Positions 34,201 through 43,721 of a stretch of DNA of 64,000 nt are shown here, piece by piece; positions within the stretch are counted from its first letter, which is position 1, and the number at the start of each line of letters is the position of its first letter. Below the pieces are notes generated by a model. That model saw only the letters and a program-made list of their open reading frames with translations. It searched no databases and had not been told where the DNA came from. The stretch lies in assembly GCF_900156055.1 (NCBI RefSeq), contig NZ_FTMQ01000005.1:186001-250000 (forward strand), written 5' to 3'. The translations under genes and the position numbers were made by a program. Source of the DNA: Rhizobium sp. RU33A. GTDB lineage: Bacteria > Pseudomonadota > Alphaproteobacteria > Rhizobiales > Rhizobiaceae.

Positions 34201-34326
34201 GACTAACGGGTTGCAAAACAGGCTAAAGCATCAATGCAAAAGGTTTTGGAAGAGTAAAAAACTACACCAAAAGGAATCTGAGCAACGGCTTCTCGAGAAG
34301 GCTTTGCCAACTTACAGGAGCAATTT

Positions 34327-34476
34327 ATGGTGTCCGCTGTGTTGAATAGCTTCGCCAGCCTCGTTGCCTTCCCGATGGAGCCGAGAAGCTATCAAAAACA
34401 GCGGTCACAGCAAACGCAGCATCTTGTCTCCGCGGAGCCAAGGCATGCAAGTCGCGACCGTCCTAGCTTCTACTGA
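34327..34476 (+). CDS. Small hypothetical protein (49 residues)
   Basis: ATG 34327 follows AGGAG with six bases between. The product begins MVSAVLNSFASLVAFPMEPR, then is basic and glutamine-rich (KQRSQQTQH) and ends RDRPSFY. No family recognised. It stands alone in an otherwise empty 840-base stretch (34102-34941); the ribosome site is the main support. Confidence 0.35.
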   Translation: MVSAVLNSFASLVAFPMEPRSYQKQRSQQTQHLVSAEPRHASRDRPSFY

Positions 34477-34941
34477 ATAAAAAGAACATTACTGTGGCAA
34501 GTCGATTTCCGTCGTGCAAGGCGAATACCTTGCTTGGACTTCTCCACTTCTTCAGCCCCGCAATGAGCGTGGCACTTGCGGTCTGGCCTCATCGCCCTGC
34601 CCGCTGTCAGTGGCTCTCGCTACCCCTCGTCCTGTTCCCATGCCTCCTGCCATGCCTCGCCTTGCACCACCTGTCGCCGAATAGACGCAAGGCCAAGACC
34701 AGGATGGCGACACATCCCGCCATCTGGTCAACGAAGGCCCAAAACTGCATGCTTACAATAGGCGCCGGCGCAAACGTCGATCATCTTTGAACATTCAAAG
34801 TCAGAGCGTCTTCGAACTAAACCCGCCTCCGTTTCGAGGCCCACTTCTGGCGAATACTTTTTGCTTACATCTACTCAGGCTAGCCGCCATGCAGATGACG
34901 GGTGTCTACATCTATGGACGAGATTGGGGCTGCACTACTCA
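34477..34941. other. Intergenic stretch, nothing recognised
   Basis: Between the small gene and the hypothetical at 34942 I see no reading frame with a ribosome site and no clear repeat. Confidence 0.4.
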
Positions 34942-35292
34942 CTAACCATCCGATGCACATATAGAACTGAGCGCCTGCAGGCGGCTCAGGCTCTCTGAGA
35001 GACCCTCCTTCGCGGCTTTAGTGCGGTCACTCACGCCCAAACCGAAAACGGTCGATTTGCGCGCATTCTGATATTCGCGCAGCGCTCGGCGGACATCGTA
35101 AGCAGCTTGCGCTGTTTCGTCCGACGCGGAGCTGTTTGCCATAACCGCCTCGATATAAACGTCCACAACTACTGCAACCTTCCCGGTCGGGCTGAGGAAA
35201 TCTGCCTCCAACGCGCGGCAGACTTCCTGGTAACTCGTTATCGACTCAAGAGCCCGGTCGATTGCAGGAAAAACGTGGGCGTGGTCGTCCAT
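34942..35292 (-). CDS. Hypothetical helical protein
   Basis: A frame of 116 residues from ATG 35292 (or 136 from 35352). It is alanine- and serine-rich and looks mainly helical: DHAHVFPAIDRALESITSYQ, SSASDETAQAAYDVRRALRE. No family recognised. It lies head-to-tail with the ArsR-like regulator gene upstream. Moderate chance of being real. Confidence 0.45.
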   Translation of the reverse strand: MDDHAHVFPAIDRALESITSYQEVCRALEADFLSPTGKVAVVVDVYIEAVMANSSASDETAQAAYDVRRALREYQNARKSTVFGLGVSDRTKAAKEGLSESLSRLQALSSICASDG

Positions 35293-35382
35293 GAGATTTA
35301 TGAATTCCAATGCGTTACGCGACGATTGCCGCCTGCGAAAGCGAGGCAGCAATCGTCGCCAAGGGGTTTTCCCATCGACTTG

Positions 35383-35688
35383 TCAGATCTGGCGATTCAG
35401 CCAACTCTTAAGGAGAGTAATATTAAACTCGTTCCGGCGGTAGTAGACGCTCGCGCCGGATTTCTGCGATGTCACCAAGCCCGCACGGTGAAGAATGCCA
35501 AGATGGGACGAAACGGCAGACTGGGAAAGGCCAGTCCGCTGAAAGCTACCGGCAGTTGCCCCACCGTCGCGCGTTAATGCAGATGGATCAAAATACTGCT
35601 CTGGCGTCTTCAACCAAGTCAGGAATTGTAATCTAGCCGGATGCGCGAGTGCTTTGAGAGCGTCGTGGTAGTCAAATATCATTCGCAT
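35383..35688 (-). CDS. ArsR-family transcriptional regulator
   Basis: A 101-residue winged helix-turn-helix repressor. ALKALAHPARLQFLTWL opens the domain, LSQSAVSSHLGILHRAGLV is the recognition helix and SGASVYYRRNE the wing. No CxC metal motif is present, so it is unlikely to be a metal sensor; a redox or other signal is possible. Its target may be the small gene downstream or itself. Confidence 0.82.
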   Translation of the reverse strand: MRMIFDYHDALKALAHPARLQFLTWLKTPEQYFDPSALTRDGGATAGSFQRTGLSQSAVSSHLGILHRAGLVTSQKSGASVYYRRNEFNITLLKSWLNRQI

Positions 35689-35796
35689 CTTAAACCGCTT
35701 CTAGGTACCGACGAATTCCCGCTGACGGCGAACTCAGCGCCTTTCTTCGTATAGTGACGCTACATTTTAGTGCTTACCGATCAGTCGTCTCGGTGT

Positions 35797-38700
35797 TCAC
35801 GCAGTTTGCAGCAACGCTTCCCTGGTGATTTCCGGCACTTTCTCGATCAGCTCGGAGATCTTGGCTTGCGAAAGTGGTCTCGACATCAGGAAGCCCTGGA
35901 TCTCAGAGCAGTGGTCGGCCGTCAGCAGGGCGAGTTGTTCGTTTGTTTCGACACCTTCAGCCGTGACACTCAAACCGAGTGCCCGGCCAAGGCCGAGAAT
36001 TGCTTGAACGATGGGCCGCGCACTCTCTCGCGTATCCAGATCGCTGATGAAACTCCGATCGATCTTGATGACGTCGAAGGGAAAATTCCTCAAATAGCTC
36101 AGGGAAGAGTAACCGGTACCAAAATCGTCCATGGCAAGTTTCACGCCCATAGCCTTCAACTCGTTGAGTACTTCAATCGCCCGTTCGGCATCTTCGAGCA
36201 AGACGCCCTCGGTAATCTCCAGTTCCAAAAGCTCACCGTTTAGACCAGAGCGCTGAAGACAATCCCTGACCTTGTCGACAAATCTTGAATCACGAAACTG
36301 CACTGGCGAGACGTTGACCGAAACGCCGATCCCAGACCAATTCGCGGCAGCTTCACATGCCGTGTCGAGGACCCAATCGCCGAGCGGCACGATCAAACCA
36401 TTTTGTTCAGCCAACGGTATAAAGTCACAAGGCGGGATACGACCACGCTCCGGATGCGCCCAACGGACCAAGGCCTCGACACTCCGCATTTGACGGGCAC
36501 GCGTATCAAATCGCGGCTGATACTCGAGGAAAAACTGACCAGCGGTCAGGCTGTGGCGCATGTCATCCGTCATCTTCCGCTGCAACATGATCTTTTCGTT
36601 CATCTCAGCGGCAAAGTAACTGAACTGGCCGCGTCCCGATTGCTTGGAGCGATAGAGAGCCGTATCGGCGGCACGCAGGAGCTCGTCTGGCGTTGTGCCG
36701 TCCATCGGCGCAATCGCCACACCAATCGACATGCCGACAGTCAATTCGCCGCTCTCATGGCGAATAGGGGTGGCGATCGTCTCGATAAGTTTCGTGCAAA
36801 ATCGCTCGACCGTTTCGGCAGGCATCGCAGGGGCTGCGATCACAAATTCATCGCCACCAACGCGAGCGACCATCTGATCAGGACGAATGGCACGCCGCAA
36901 GCGATCGGCAACTGTTCCCAAGACCAGATCGCCGACGTGATGACCATGTGTGTCATTGATTGGTTTGAAGCGGTCCAGATCAATGTAGAATACAGTCATG
37001 CTCGACGCGGCGCTTACCAGCGCCGTTTCCATGAATGTGGTAAGCTTGGTCCGGTTCGGTAGAGAGGTCCCTGCATCGAGATGCGCTTGCCGTTTTGCAT
37101 CCTCGAAAGCCTCAGCAAGTGCGACGTTTGATGTCACGTCCGTCGCGTATTTGATCACTTTGCGTGGGCAACCGTTCAGGTCGAGGATTGGATTGTATGA
37201 AGCCTGTATCCAGATCTCCTTGCCGTCTTTGCCGAGCCTTTTGTAAAGGCCTGCGTGATACTGTCCGCTGCGGAGACTGTCCCAGAACATGGAATACTCG
37301 ACGCTCTTGGCGTAAGACTTCTCGACCAGCTCAGAGTGATGCTTGCCGATCAGGTCTCCACGTGCAAAGCCAAGGGCTGCGAGAAAGTTGTCGTTGGCCT
37401 CCAAGATGGTGCCATCAAGCGCAAGCTGTACGACCCCTTGCGACTTGTTGATGGCCTCGATCTGCCCCTCATAATCGGCTTGTCTCAGCCGTTCGGCGGT
37501 CACATCGACTGCGTATTTGACGATTTTGAATGGCCTTCCCTCCATATCGAGGATCGGATTGTAAGTTGCCTGCAGCCAGACCTGGCGACCATCCTTGCCA
37601 ATGCGCTTATATTCACCCGCTTTATGTCGACCCAAGCCAAGATCACGCCAGAAACTGCGATATTCGTCAGAGGCCGCCGCATCGGCTGAGACAAACATGC
37701 TGTGATGTTGTCCGTAGACCTCGCCAAATCTGTAGCCGGTGAGTTCCAAAAAATTATCATTCGCATCGATGACAGTCCCATCAAGTGCAAACGAGATCAC
37801 ACATTGCGCCTGGTTGATTGCCGCAATCTGTCCCTGATATTCGGCCTGCAGAAGACGTTCTTCCGTTACAACCGAAGCGAACTTTACCACCTTGGAAGGC
37901 ATTCCGTTGGCGTCAAAGATGGGATTATAGGTTGCCTGAAGCCAGATTTGGCGACCATCCTTGCCAACGCGCTTGTACAGACCTGATTGATGCTGCCCAC
38001 GTCTCAATGCATGCCAGAACTGACTATAGGCCAAACCATGGGCCTCAGCGCCATCCACCAGAATACGGTGGTGCCGGCCTGCGATTTCCTCAAGGCTGAA
38101 GCCGACCGCGTCGAGGAACTTGTCGTTGGCATCAAGGATCGTGCCGTTCATTCCAAGCGTTACCACACAATTGGACTTGTGGATGGCATTGATCTGCCAT
38201 TCATAATCCGCTTGTCGCAGTTTCTCAGCCGTCCGATCTGTGGCAATTTTCACGATCTTGATGGGACGACCGGCGAAATCAAGGACGGGGCTATAGACGG
38301 CTTGCAACCAGACATCCCGGCCAGACTTGTGGCGCCTGCGATACTCACCCGACTGATGCTCCCCTCGCCCCAGCGAAGCCCAGAAATCACGGTATTCCTG
38401 GTGACTGGAGAAGTCGGGATCGACAAAAATCGAATGGTGCCGCCCCAAAACCTCAGACAGCTCGTAACCCATAGCCTCTAAGAAGAGCGTATTGGCATCC
38501 AGCACGTGGCCATCGACAGAAAACTGGATCACGGCTTGAGAATTTCCGATCGCTTCAATCTGGCCAATCTCGTCTGCGATCTTCTCTTGCTGGTCAGTCA
38601 GATCCGAGATGATCTGCACAACCTCGAAATCGTCGTCAGAAGGTGTACCGATCGGCACAAGCGTCATGTCGAGCCAAAGCTCTTGGCCCGTCTTCGTCAA

Positions 38701-38961
38701 CCAGAACCGCCCTTCACGATGGGTCTCTCCATCCAGGATTAGGTCCCAGGCGCTCGTCTGCAATAGTGGCGTAGCACCTGAACGTTCAAAGACCTCGGCA
38801 CTCAAGCCAACAATGTCTTCGAGTTCATGTCCGAGCAAGCGGACGAAACGATAATTTGCCGATTTGATGCGTCCCCTGCGATCATAGCGGACAGTCGCAA
38901 AGAGCTGATTGAGCGCTCTGAGTTCGGCTGCAACCGCATTGTCGTATCGCCGTTCGTCCAT
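35797..38961 (-). CDS. Multi-PAS GGDEF-EAL c-di-GMP enzyme
   Basis: A 1054-residue cytoplasmic protein. After an N-terminal PAS (about 10-125), four near-duplicate PAS-PAC units follow (about 130-250, 252-372, 374-494, 496-616). Each has the same core, such as VLGRHHSIFVDP, IAGRHHRILVDG, VYGQHHSMFVSA and LIGKHHSELVEK, followed by YRRHKSGRDVWLQAVYSPV-like sequence. This PAS type occurs in BdlA and Aer-like chemoreceptors. A GGDEF domain (intact VGGDEF) and an EAL domain (EALVRWAHPERG, later DDFGTGYSSLSYL) end the protein. Both active sites look usable. No membrane helices. It stands alone and may sense redox or oxygen. Confidence 0.92.
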   Translation of the reverse strand: MDERRYDNAVAAELRALNQLFATVRYDRRGRIKSANYRFVRLLGHELEDIVGLSAEVFERSGATPLLQTSAWDLILDGETHREGRFWLTKTGQELWLDMTLVPIGTPSDDDFEVVQIISDLTDQQEKIADEIGQIEAIGNSQAVIQFSVDGHVLDANTLFLEAMGYELSEVLGRHHSIFVDPDFSSHQEYRDFWASLGRGEHQSGEYRRRHKSGRDVWLQAVYSPVLDFAGRPIKIVKIATDRTAEKLRQADYEWQINAIHKSNCVVTLGMNGTILDANDKFLDAVGFSLEEIAGRHHRILVDGAEAHGLAYSQFWHALRRGQHQSGLYKRVGKDGRQIWLQATYNPIFDANGMPSKVVKFASVVTEERLLQAEYQGQIAAINQAQCVISFALDGTVIDANDNFLELTGYRFGEVYGQHHSMFVSADAAASDEYRSFWRDLGLGRHKAGEYKRIGKDGRQVWLQATYNPILDMEGRPFKIVKYAVDVTAERLRQADYEGQIEAINKSQGVVQLALDGTILEANDNFLAALGFARGDLIGKHHSELVEKSYAKSVEYSMFWDSLRSGQYHAGLYKRLGKDGKEIWIQASYNPILDLNGCPRKVIKYATDVTSNVALAEAFEDAKRQAHLDAGTSLPNRTKLTTFMETALVSAASSMTVFYIDLDRFKPINDTHGHHVGDLVLGTVADRLRRAIRPDQMVARVGGDEFVIAAPAMPAETVERFCTKLIETIATPIRHESGELTVGMSIGVAIAPMDGTTPDELLRAADTALYRSKQSGRGQFSYFAAEMNEKIMLQRKMTDDMRHSLTAGQFFLEYQPRFDTRARQMRSVEALVRWAHPERGRIPPCDFIPLAEQNGLIVPLGDWVLDTACEAAANWSGIGVSVNVSPVQFRDSRFVDKVRDCLQRSGLNGELLELEITEGVLLEDAERAIEVLNELKAMGVKLAMDDFGTGYSSLSYLRNFPFDVIKIDRSFISDLDTRESARPIVQAILGLGRALGLSVTAEGVETNEQLALLTADHCSEIQGFLMSRPLSQAKISELIEKVPEITREALLQTA

Positions 38962-39688
38962 TGCAAAGATGCCTTCAGAAACTCTCAGAACACATAGAAG
39001 CCAAGGTTTGAATGCGGGGACCTGCGTCGAGGACGCCCTTGATGCACTGATTAGACCTCGACGATGACATCAGCAACGCCACCAGAAGCGTAATCTTGGT
39101 GGAATTGGACACGCGTCGTGATCAAAAACCGATTCCCGTTAAACTAGCGCTCTAAAATCTAATTTTAATTTAAAATATGCGTCTAGAACGATAACTCTGA
39201 CGAATACTGATAACCGGCCTTGCAGAGGTCGAAGCTCACCATGATTTCAAACAACGCAACACTGTCGGATCCTCTCATTTGTGAGACCGCGAGATCCGTA
39301 CGCCCGAGAGTTAGCAACGTCGCTGCGGGGTGCTTTCCCGGGCTAAAGCTGCCGCACAAAAGCGTGCGGTCATATGCTTCTCGTTGTTCGCAGAAAAACC
39401 GAAGACTCGTAGCCGCCAAGCGGTGTGGCGAGGTGACCACCATCGTGTGAGTGAGTTGTGATGCTTCGAAGTTCAGACTTCCCCAATCCCGGTACGCTAT
39501 CGATCGGCGCTTTACTGATAGTAGACCCGACGAAAGCATCCCACGATCACCTGACCTTCTCATAGTTGATGGGCCATGACGTGCTTCGTCTTCCTCTACA
39601 TGCATCAAACGAACAATCGCGCCCGCCCTGCCCTGCCTGCTATTTGCGCCATTACCGCCGAAACCGTGCCAAATATGACAAGTTACAG
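38962..39688. other. Intergenic region upstream of the large c-di-GMP gene and downstream of repC
   Basis: About 730 bases with no convincing gene. A 169-codon frame on the minus strand (39183-39692) overlaps the repC stop and has no recognised product or good ribosome site. In many repABC plasmids sequence downstream of repC contributes to replication or partition; no specific motif can be named here. Confidence 0.4.
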
Positions 39689-40903
39689 TCAAGCCGAGCG
39701 CTTCTTTTCTTCCAGATTGTAACGCATCAAGGCCATTAGCATCGGACCGAGCGAAAACTCGCCACGCTCCGCCCGCCGCGTCAGATCCCTCAAGTAACCA
39801 CCAGCCGAATTGATATGCCCTGCCCGTTCGAGGATCGCCGCAACCGCTGCTGCCGTATTTTCCGGCCCCATGGTTTCGCAGGCGTCCTGATAGGCTGACG
39901 GACTGATCCCCAACATCGACCGAACGACGACCGCGGCCTGCATCAGCTCGCGCCAGTTCCCAATCGCGCCCCCCGGACCATAGTCGATAATCTGTGGGCA
40001 GGCCTTCAACACCATAGCAAGAGGGAATGCCTTTATCGGCTCCCGCTTCGCTTTCAGCTCCAGGCTCGGGCTTTCGCCCTGCTCTCTTCTAGAGCTAGGT
40101 TCAAGTTCATTGAAGGATTCGGTATTTGAATTCTGTATATGACGCTCATTTTCAGCGCCATTGCCGCTCATATCTTGAGAAATAAGCTGCTTTTCCAAGA
40201 GGCTAGAAACCTCCAGGTGCAAGGCGGTGAGCTTCTGCAGGCAATCCTCGGCAAGCTGGATCGTCAGGCTTCGTGGCAGTCGGGACACAATGTCGATATA
40301 TACCTCTTCAAGCGCATGCCAATCGCCAGCAGCACCTTCTTCGATCGCAGCGGTGATCAGCTTACGCAGATCACGTCTTGATATCGTGAGTGCCTCTTTC
40401 GCCAGCTGCAAACGCCGGCGATCCTCCACCACTTGTTGGGCCAATTGCGCAAGCTCGTCTCTGCGAGCAAGAAGCGGCGCCAACGAAAAGCCAAACGCAT
40501 CTTCGACCCGCCCGTCACGTGCCTTGTGGGCGTAACGTTTGCCATTCGGGCTGTCCTTGCGCGAAATCAGCCCCGCATCGATAAGGAGTGCCAGGTGACG
40601 CCTGAGCGTGGCATCAGCCATACCATGCGCGCGAAGGCAAAGTTGCGCATTGGACGGGAAGACGATCAGACCAGCTTCTTCCGACAAATCGCTTTGCGGA
40701 TAAAAGCTCAAAAGGGCGTCGAGAACCGTCAAGGCCCGATCCGGAATCCCAATCAAAAGGCGTGCCTCGCAAACATCACGAAACACCTTCCACTTGTCGG
40801 CAGTCCTGCCATCTTTAGTCCTAGCCGCCTCGAATTGACGGCTGACATGGGCGAGTTTGATCGATCCCCGCCCAAAGGGCGTGGTTATGGAATGCCTCTG
40901 CAT
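39689..40903 (-). CDS. repC: Replication initiator RepC
   Basis: Initiator of repABC replicons, 404 residues, the usual length. N-terminal MARR-like winged helix region (FPSNAQLCLRAHGMADATLR then RHLALLIDAGLISRKDSPNG) binds the origin inside its own gene. The C-terminal half ends with ALMRYNLEEKKRSA. It is separated from repB by 160 bases holding the antisense RNA signals. RepC limits copy number and is rate limiting for replication. The AT-rich central part (about 40080-40160) is where the origin lies in related plasmids. Confidence 0.94.
   Translation of the reverse strand: MQRHSITTPFGRGSIKLAHVSRQFEAARTKDGRTADKWKVFRDVCEARLLIGIPDRALTVLDALLSFYPQSDLSEEAGLIVFPSNAQLCLRAHGMADATLRRHLALLIDAGLISRKDSPNGKRYAHKARDGRVEDAFGFSLAPLLARRDELAQLAQQVVEDRRRLQLAKEALTISRRDLRKLITAAIEEGAAGDWHALEEVYIDIVSRLPRSLTIQLAEDCLQKLTALHLEVSSLLEKQLISQDMSGNGAENERHIQNSNTESFNELEPSSRREQGESPSLELKAKREPIKAFPLAMVLKACPQIIDYGPGGAIGNWRELMQAAVVVRSMLGISPSAYQDACETMGPENTAAAVAAILERAGHINSAGGYLRDLTRRAERGEFSLGPMLMALMRYNLEEKKRSA
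40080..40160. other. AT-rich central segment of repC, candidate replication origin
   Basis: Compared with the GC-rich surroundings this part of repC is rich in A and T (for example TTGAAGGATTCGGTATTTGA). In other repABC plasmids the origin has been placed in such a segment within repC. Location inferred from that precedent. Confidence 0.35.
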
Positions 40904-40998
40904 TTTTCTTCACCTTCTTGAAGGCAAACGAAAACTGCTCACCAAAAACGGTGCCAAAGACTCTTGACTGAAATCCCCGGAGATGCGATTCTCATTCT

Positions 40999-41054
40999 GC
41001 TAGGATATGAGGAAGGCTTCCAGGGCGGCGACGCTTGGGGGGCCTTTTTCTTTT
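40999..41054 (+). ncRNA. Antisense RNA (ctRNA/IncA type) between repB and repC
   Basis: On the strand opposite to repABC there is a promoter-like pair TTGACT (40964-40969) and GATTCT (40987-40992) with 17 bases between. About 55 bases later a stem (AGGCTTCC near 41014 pairing with the GGGGGGCCT at 41037-41045) runs into TTTTTCTTTT. Position, direction and size match the small counter-transcribed RNA that keeps RepC low and defines incompatibility. Confidence 0.65.
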
Positions 41055-41067
41055 GCGTTTCGTCTCC

Positions 41068-42045
41068 TTACGACTTTGACTGGGCTCTGAATTCGGCATG
41101 GAGCCGTTCCAGGTTTTCGGTAATAAAGCGACCAAAACTCACGGCTTCCCGGGACTTCAGGGAAATCGAGTAGCTTTTGCCAGCACCTTTGAACTCGGCG
41201 CTGACTGCGGCATCTCCCGACTGCCAGTTGCCTGCAGGGCGCGTTTTCCTGGCTGGCTTGCGTGCATTTCGCAAATCCTGAACAAGACGCTCGAATCGCG
41301 CTTCAGATGGCAGATCTGCAAAATCATCCCTGGCAATCGAGGCCTCCGCCACAAGGCGAAGATCCGGATGTTCAACAGTCTGGGCAAGATCGAGCCAACG
41401 ATCGCGACCGATGCTCTTGGCCGAACCGATCGCCTTGATCACGTTGGCGGGCACCCTGCTTGTGACGGACAACATACGGGTCAGAAGCGCGCCATCAACC
41501 GACAGAGCAAGTTGGATTACGCGTCGATCATGACCGATCTCTTGCAGGTGGTGGGCAAAACTTGCCCGCTCGATAAAGGACAGGTTCTCTCGTGCAGAGT
41601 TTTCCTGTCCCTGGGCAATCACATGATCGGTGTCTGACACCGTCTTGACCACGGCCTTGACCGGACGCTTCAGTAGCCGTGCAGCGCGCACGCGCCGGTG
41701 ACCGAAGACGATTTGATATCGATCCTTCGCATCCGGGTGAGGGCGAACCAGAACCGGCGTATCTTGACCGCGCTCCCGGATGGCTTCAACCAGCTCCTGA
41801 AATGCCTCTTCGTCCTCTCCCATGCGATCCGAGACGAAAGAATCATCAATCAGCACAGGGTCTAGTTCGAGAACAGCTTCACCAGACAGTGTCTGATCCG
41901 CCATCGCGGCCTTTTCTGCCAACTCGCTGAGCGAGCTGATCATCGACCGCGAGGCGCCCTTGTTGGCGTAGCCCGGCGTTGCCCGACGCTCAAGTCGCGG
42001 CCCTTCCGTCGAGGTGATATTGGCAAAGATGTCCTTACGCGCCAT
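41068..42045 (-). CDS. repB: Partition protein RepB (ParB family)
   Basis: DNA-binding partition protein of 325 residues. I choose ATG 42045 (AAGGACGAG upstream), which starts MARKDIFANITST as is typical of RepB. The ParB nuclease-like domain contains IRERGQDTPVLVRPHP and YQIVFGHRRVRAARLL; then the helix-turn-helix LSFIERASFAHHLQEIGHDR. It binds parS centromeres and works with RepA in segregation and autoregulation. No parS palindrome was located with confidence. Confidence 0.93.
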   Translation of the reverse strand: MARKDIFANITSTEGPRLERRATPGYANKGASRSMISSLSELAEKAAMADQTLSGEAVLELDPVLIDDSFVSDRMGEDEEAFQELVEAIRERGQDTPVLVRPHPDAKDRYQIVFGHRRVRAARLLKRPVKAVVKTVSDTDHVIAQGQENSARENLSFIERASFAHHLQEIGHDRRVIQLALSVDGALLTRMLSVTSRVPANVIKAIGSAKSIGRDRWLDLAQTVEHPDLRLVAEASIARDDFADLPSEARFERLVQDLRNARKPARKTRPAGNWQSGDAAVSAEFKGAGKSYSISLKSREAVSFGRFITENLERLHAEFRAQSKS

Positions 42046-42119
42046 GATACTCGTCCTTTTTGCGCCCCAAGATCCTGAAAAACTTGGACAAAACATCAAT
42101 CTGTACGGCTGACAACGGC

Positions 42120-43307
42120 TCACCCACGACGACGCCCCCAGGAAAGCTCCAGAAGGTCGACCACTTCGCCATTGACCAGATCCATGGCTTCGCGCGCACG
42201 GTCATATGTCGCTGATGTAAACTGCGAACGCTCGACCTCGTAGAGTGTCTGCTTGGTCAGGCCCGCATCGGAAACAGCTGTGGTCTTGACCATGTGGTTC
42301 TTCATCATCTGCTGAGCAAACATCGACTGCATGAAGCCCACCATCTGCTGCTGTGGCACATCCATGGGCTCGAAACGCGTGATCAGATAACGAAACCAGT
42401 CGAGGCTGACATTCACGCCCGCTCCTTCGACACTTTTCAAGATATCGCCGAGCATCAGCAGGAACTGCGACATCGACATGATGTCGAGCATCTGAGGATG
42501 GACTGTGATCAAGACGGAGGTCGCAGCCGTGAGTGCAGTCAGCGTCAGATAGCCGAGCTGTGGCGGGCAGTCGATGACGACCACATCATACTGATCATCG
42601 ACCTCGGCAAGCGCCTTGCCGATCCGCGTATAAAACAGCTTACCTTCCATCGAGTCCTTCCGCTGCATCGCAAGCGGGGTCTCGTATTCATATTCCTGCA
42701 GTTCGAGATTCGCTGGAACGATGTGCAGGTTCGGGAAATTTGTCGGTTGAATGATTTCTGTAATAGAGCGACGGGTGTCATCATACCGGATCGCTTCGTA
42801 GAAGGACGGTTTCTCGTCCAGTTCGGGCTGGATGCCATAAAGTGCCGTCAGCGACGCCTGCGGATCGAGATCGACGGCAAGGACGCGGTAGCCGCTCAGA
42901 GCCAGGAACTGGGCAAGATGGGCAGACGTCGTGGTTTTGCCGGAGCCGCCCTTGAAGTTGACAACGGCCAGGACCTGGAGCTTTTCGCCATTGCGCCGAT
43001 GCGGGACACGGTCGAGAAGGGCGCGCAGTTCATCCATCTGTGACGCCGTGTAGTATCGCCGTCCTGTCGAGGTGACCGACGGCTCGACGCCCTTGCCCTG
43101 CAAATGGAGCTTCTTCAAATAGCTTGCTGATACACCAACGAACTGCGCAACTTCCGCCAATGGAAACAGCCGAAGTGTCTTTTGCGCATTGGGCGGAAAC
43201 TTCTCCATGCGCAGCATGTCGAGCTTGGCCGAGATCTCTCCGCCCTGCTCGAGGATGATATCGGCAAAGCTCGTCACCGTATCCTGCATTGCCCGTCTCA
43301 CATTCAT
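42120..43307 (-). CDS. repA: Partition ATPase RepA (ParA family)
   Basis: Walker-type partition ATPase of 395 residues. An N-terminal DNA-binding part (about 40-100, LAEVAQFVGVSASYLKKLHL) precedes the deviant Walker A VNFKGGSGKTTTSAHLAQFL, then VDLDPQASLTALYG and VVIDCPPQLGYLTL. It segregates the plasmid and represses the rep operon. First gene of repABC. An inverted repeat 20 bases upstream (43327-43341) may be its operator. Confidence 0.94.
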   Translation of the reverse strand: MNVRRAMQDTVTSFADIILEQGGEISAKLDMLRMEKFPPNAQKTLRLFPLAEVAQFVGVSASYLKKLHLQGKGVEPSVTSTGRRYYTASQMDELRALLDRVPHRRNGEKLQVLAVVNFKGGSGKTTTSAHLAQFLALSGYRVLAVDLDPQASLTALYGIQPELDEKPSFYEAIRYDDTRRSITEIIQPTNFPNLHIVPANLELQEYEYETPLAMQRKDSMEGKLFYTRIGKALAEVDDQYDVVVIDCPPQLGYLTLTALTAATSVLITVHPQMLDIMSMSQFLLMLGDILKSVEGAGVNVSLDWFRYLITRFEPMDVPQQQMVGFMQSMFAQQMMKNHMVKTTAVSDAGLTKQTLYEVERSQFTSATYDRAREAMDLVNGEVVDLLELSWGRRRG

Positions 43308-43326
43308 TTGCCAGGAAGCCTCTAGT

Positions 43327-43341
43327 CACGATATTTTCGTG
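43327..43341. promoter_or_regulatory. Inverted repeat at the repA promoter
   Basis: CACGA-TATTT-TCGTG lies 20 bases before the repA start. A fitting place for RepA/RepB autoregulation. Confidence 0.4.
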
Positions 43342-43517
43342 TAAATCCGGAAATTATCGGGACTGTTATCCGATTCCCCCCGCTTGGCAAGCAAGAAGCC
43401 CCCAAACGATGCCCAAGTTTGGACAATGCCAGCGCGCTTGAAAACTGCGCCTTGATGGAATGATCCTGAAAAAGCAGAGGCTTGGACACTTCTCCCCAAG
43501 GCAGATCCGCTGGAGCG

Positions 43518-43535
43518 CACGACAGATTTGTCGTG
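43518..43535. promoter_or_regulatory. Candidate tra box between repA and traI
   Basis: An 18-base dyad, CACGACA-GATT-TGTCGTG, with perfect 7-base arms. The length equals that of tra boxes bound by TraR, and the core CAGATTTG agrees with the tra-box centre CAGATCTG at 7 of 8 positions. It lies between divergent repA and traI, the place where TraR controls both replication and transfer in Ti plasmids. Confidence 0.55.
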
Positions 43536-43651
43536 GAAAGCCTCGTAGAACGGACGGATGCTCGGCGGTTTTGACCGACGATATCGAGCAAAACCGATTC
43601 TCTCAGCGACACAAGTCCCGACTCACGTCCCATCCGGCAGAAGCTCAGCCG

Positions 43652-43669
43652 TTCAACAGATTTGTATCT
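43652..43669. promoter_or_regulatory. Second, weaker candidate TraR site upstream of traI
   Basis: TTCAACAGATTTGTATCT repeats the core ACAGATTTG of the dyad at 43518 but with poor symmetry. It is 53 bases before traI. It could be a secondary TraR site or chance. Confidence 0.3.
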
Positions 43670-43721
43670 GGACCGCCTCGCCTCGTTTCACTCTCATGAG
43701 AGGACAAACGAGGGAACCGTC

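Noticed and set aside
39183-39692. A 169-codon minus-strand frame downstream of repC
   Set aside because: No known domain, no ribosome site, overlaps the repC stop. Kept only as an intergenic note.
42046-42119. parS site between repA and repB (GTTGTCAGCCGTACAG)
   Set aside because: It only half fits the GTTnnnnGCnnnnAAC pattern of repABC centromeres.
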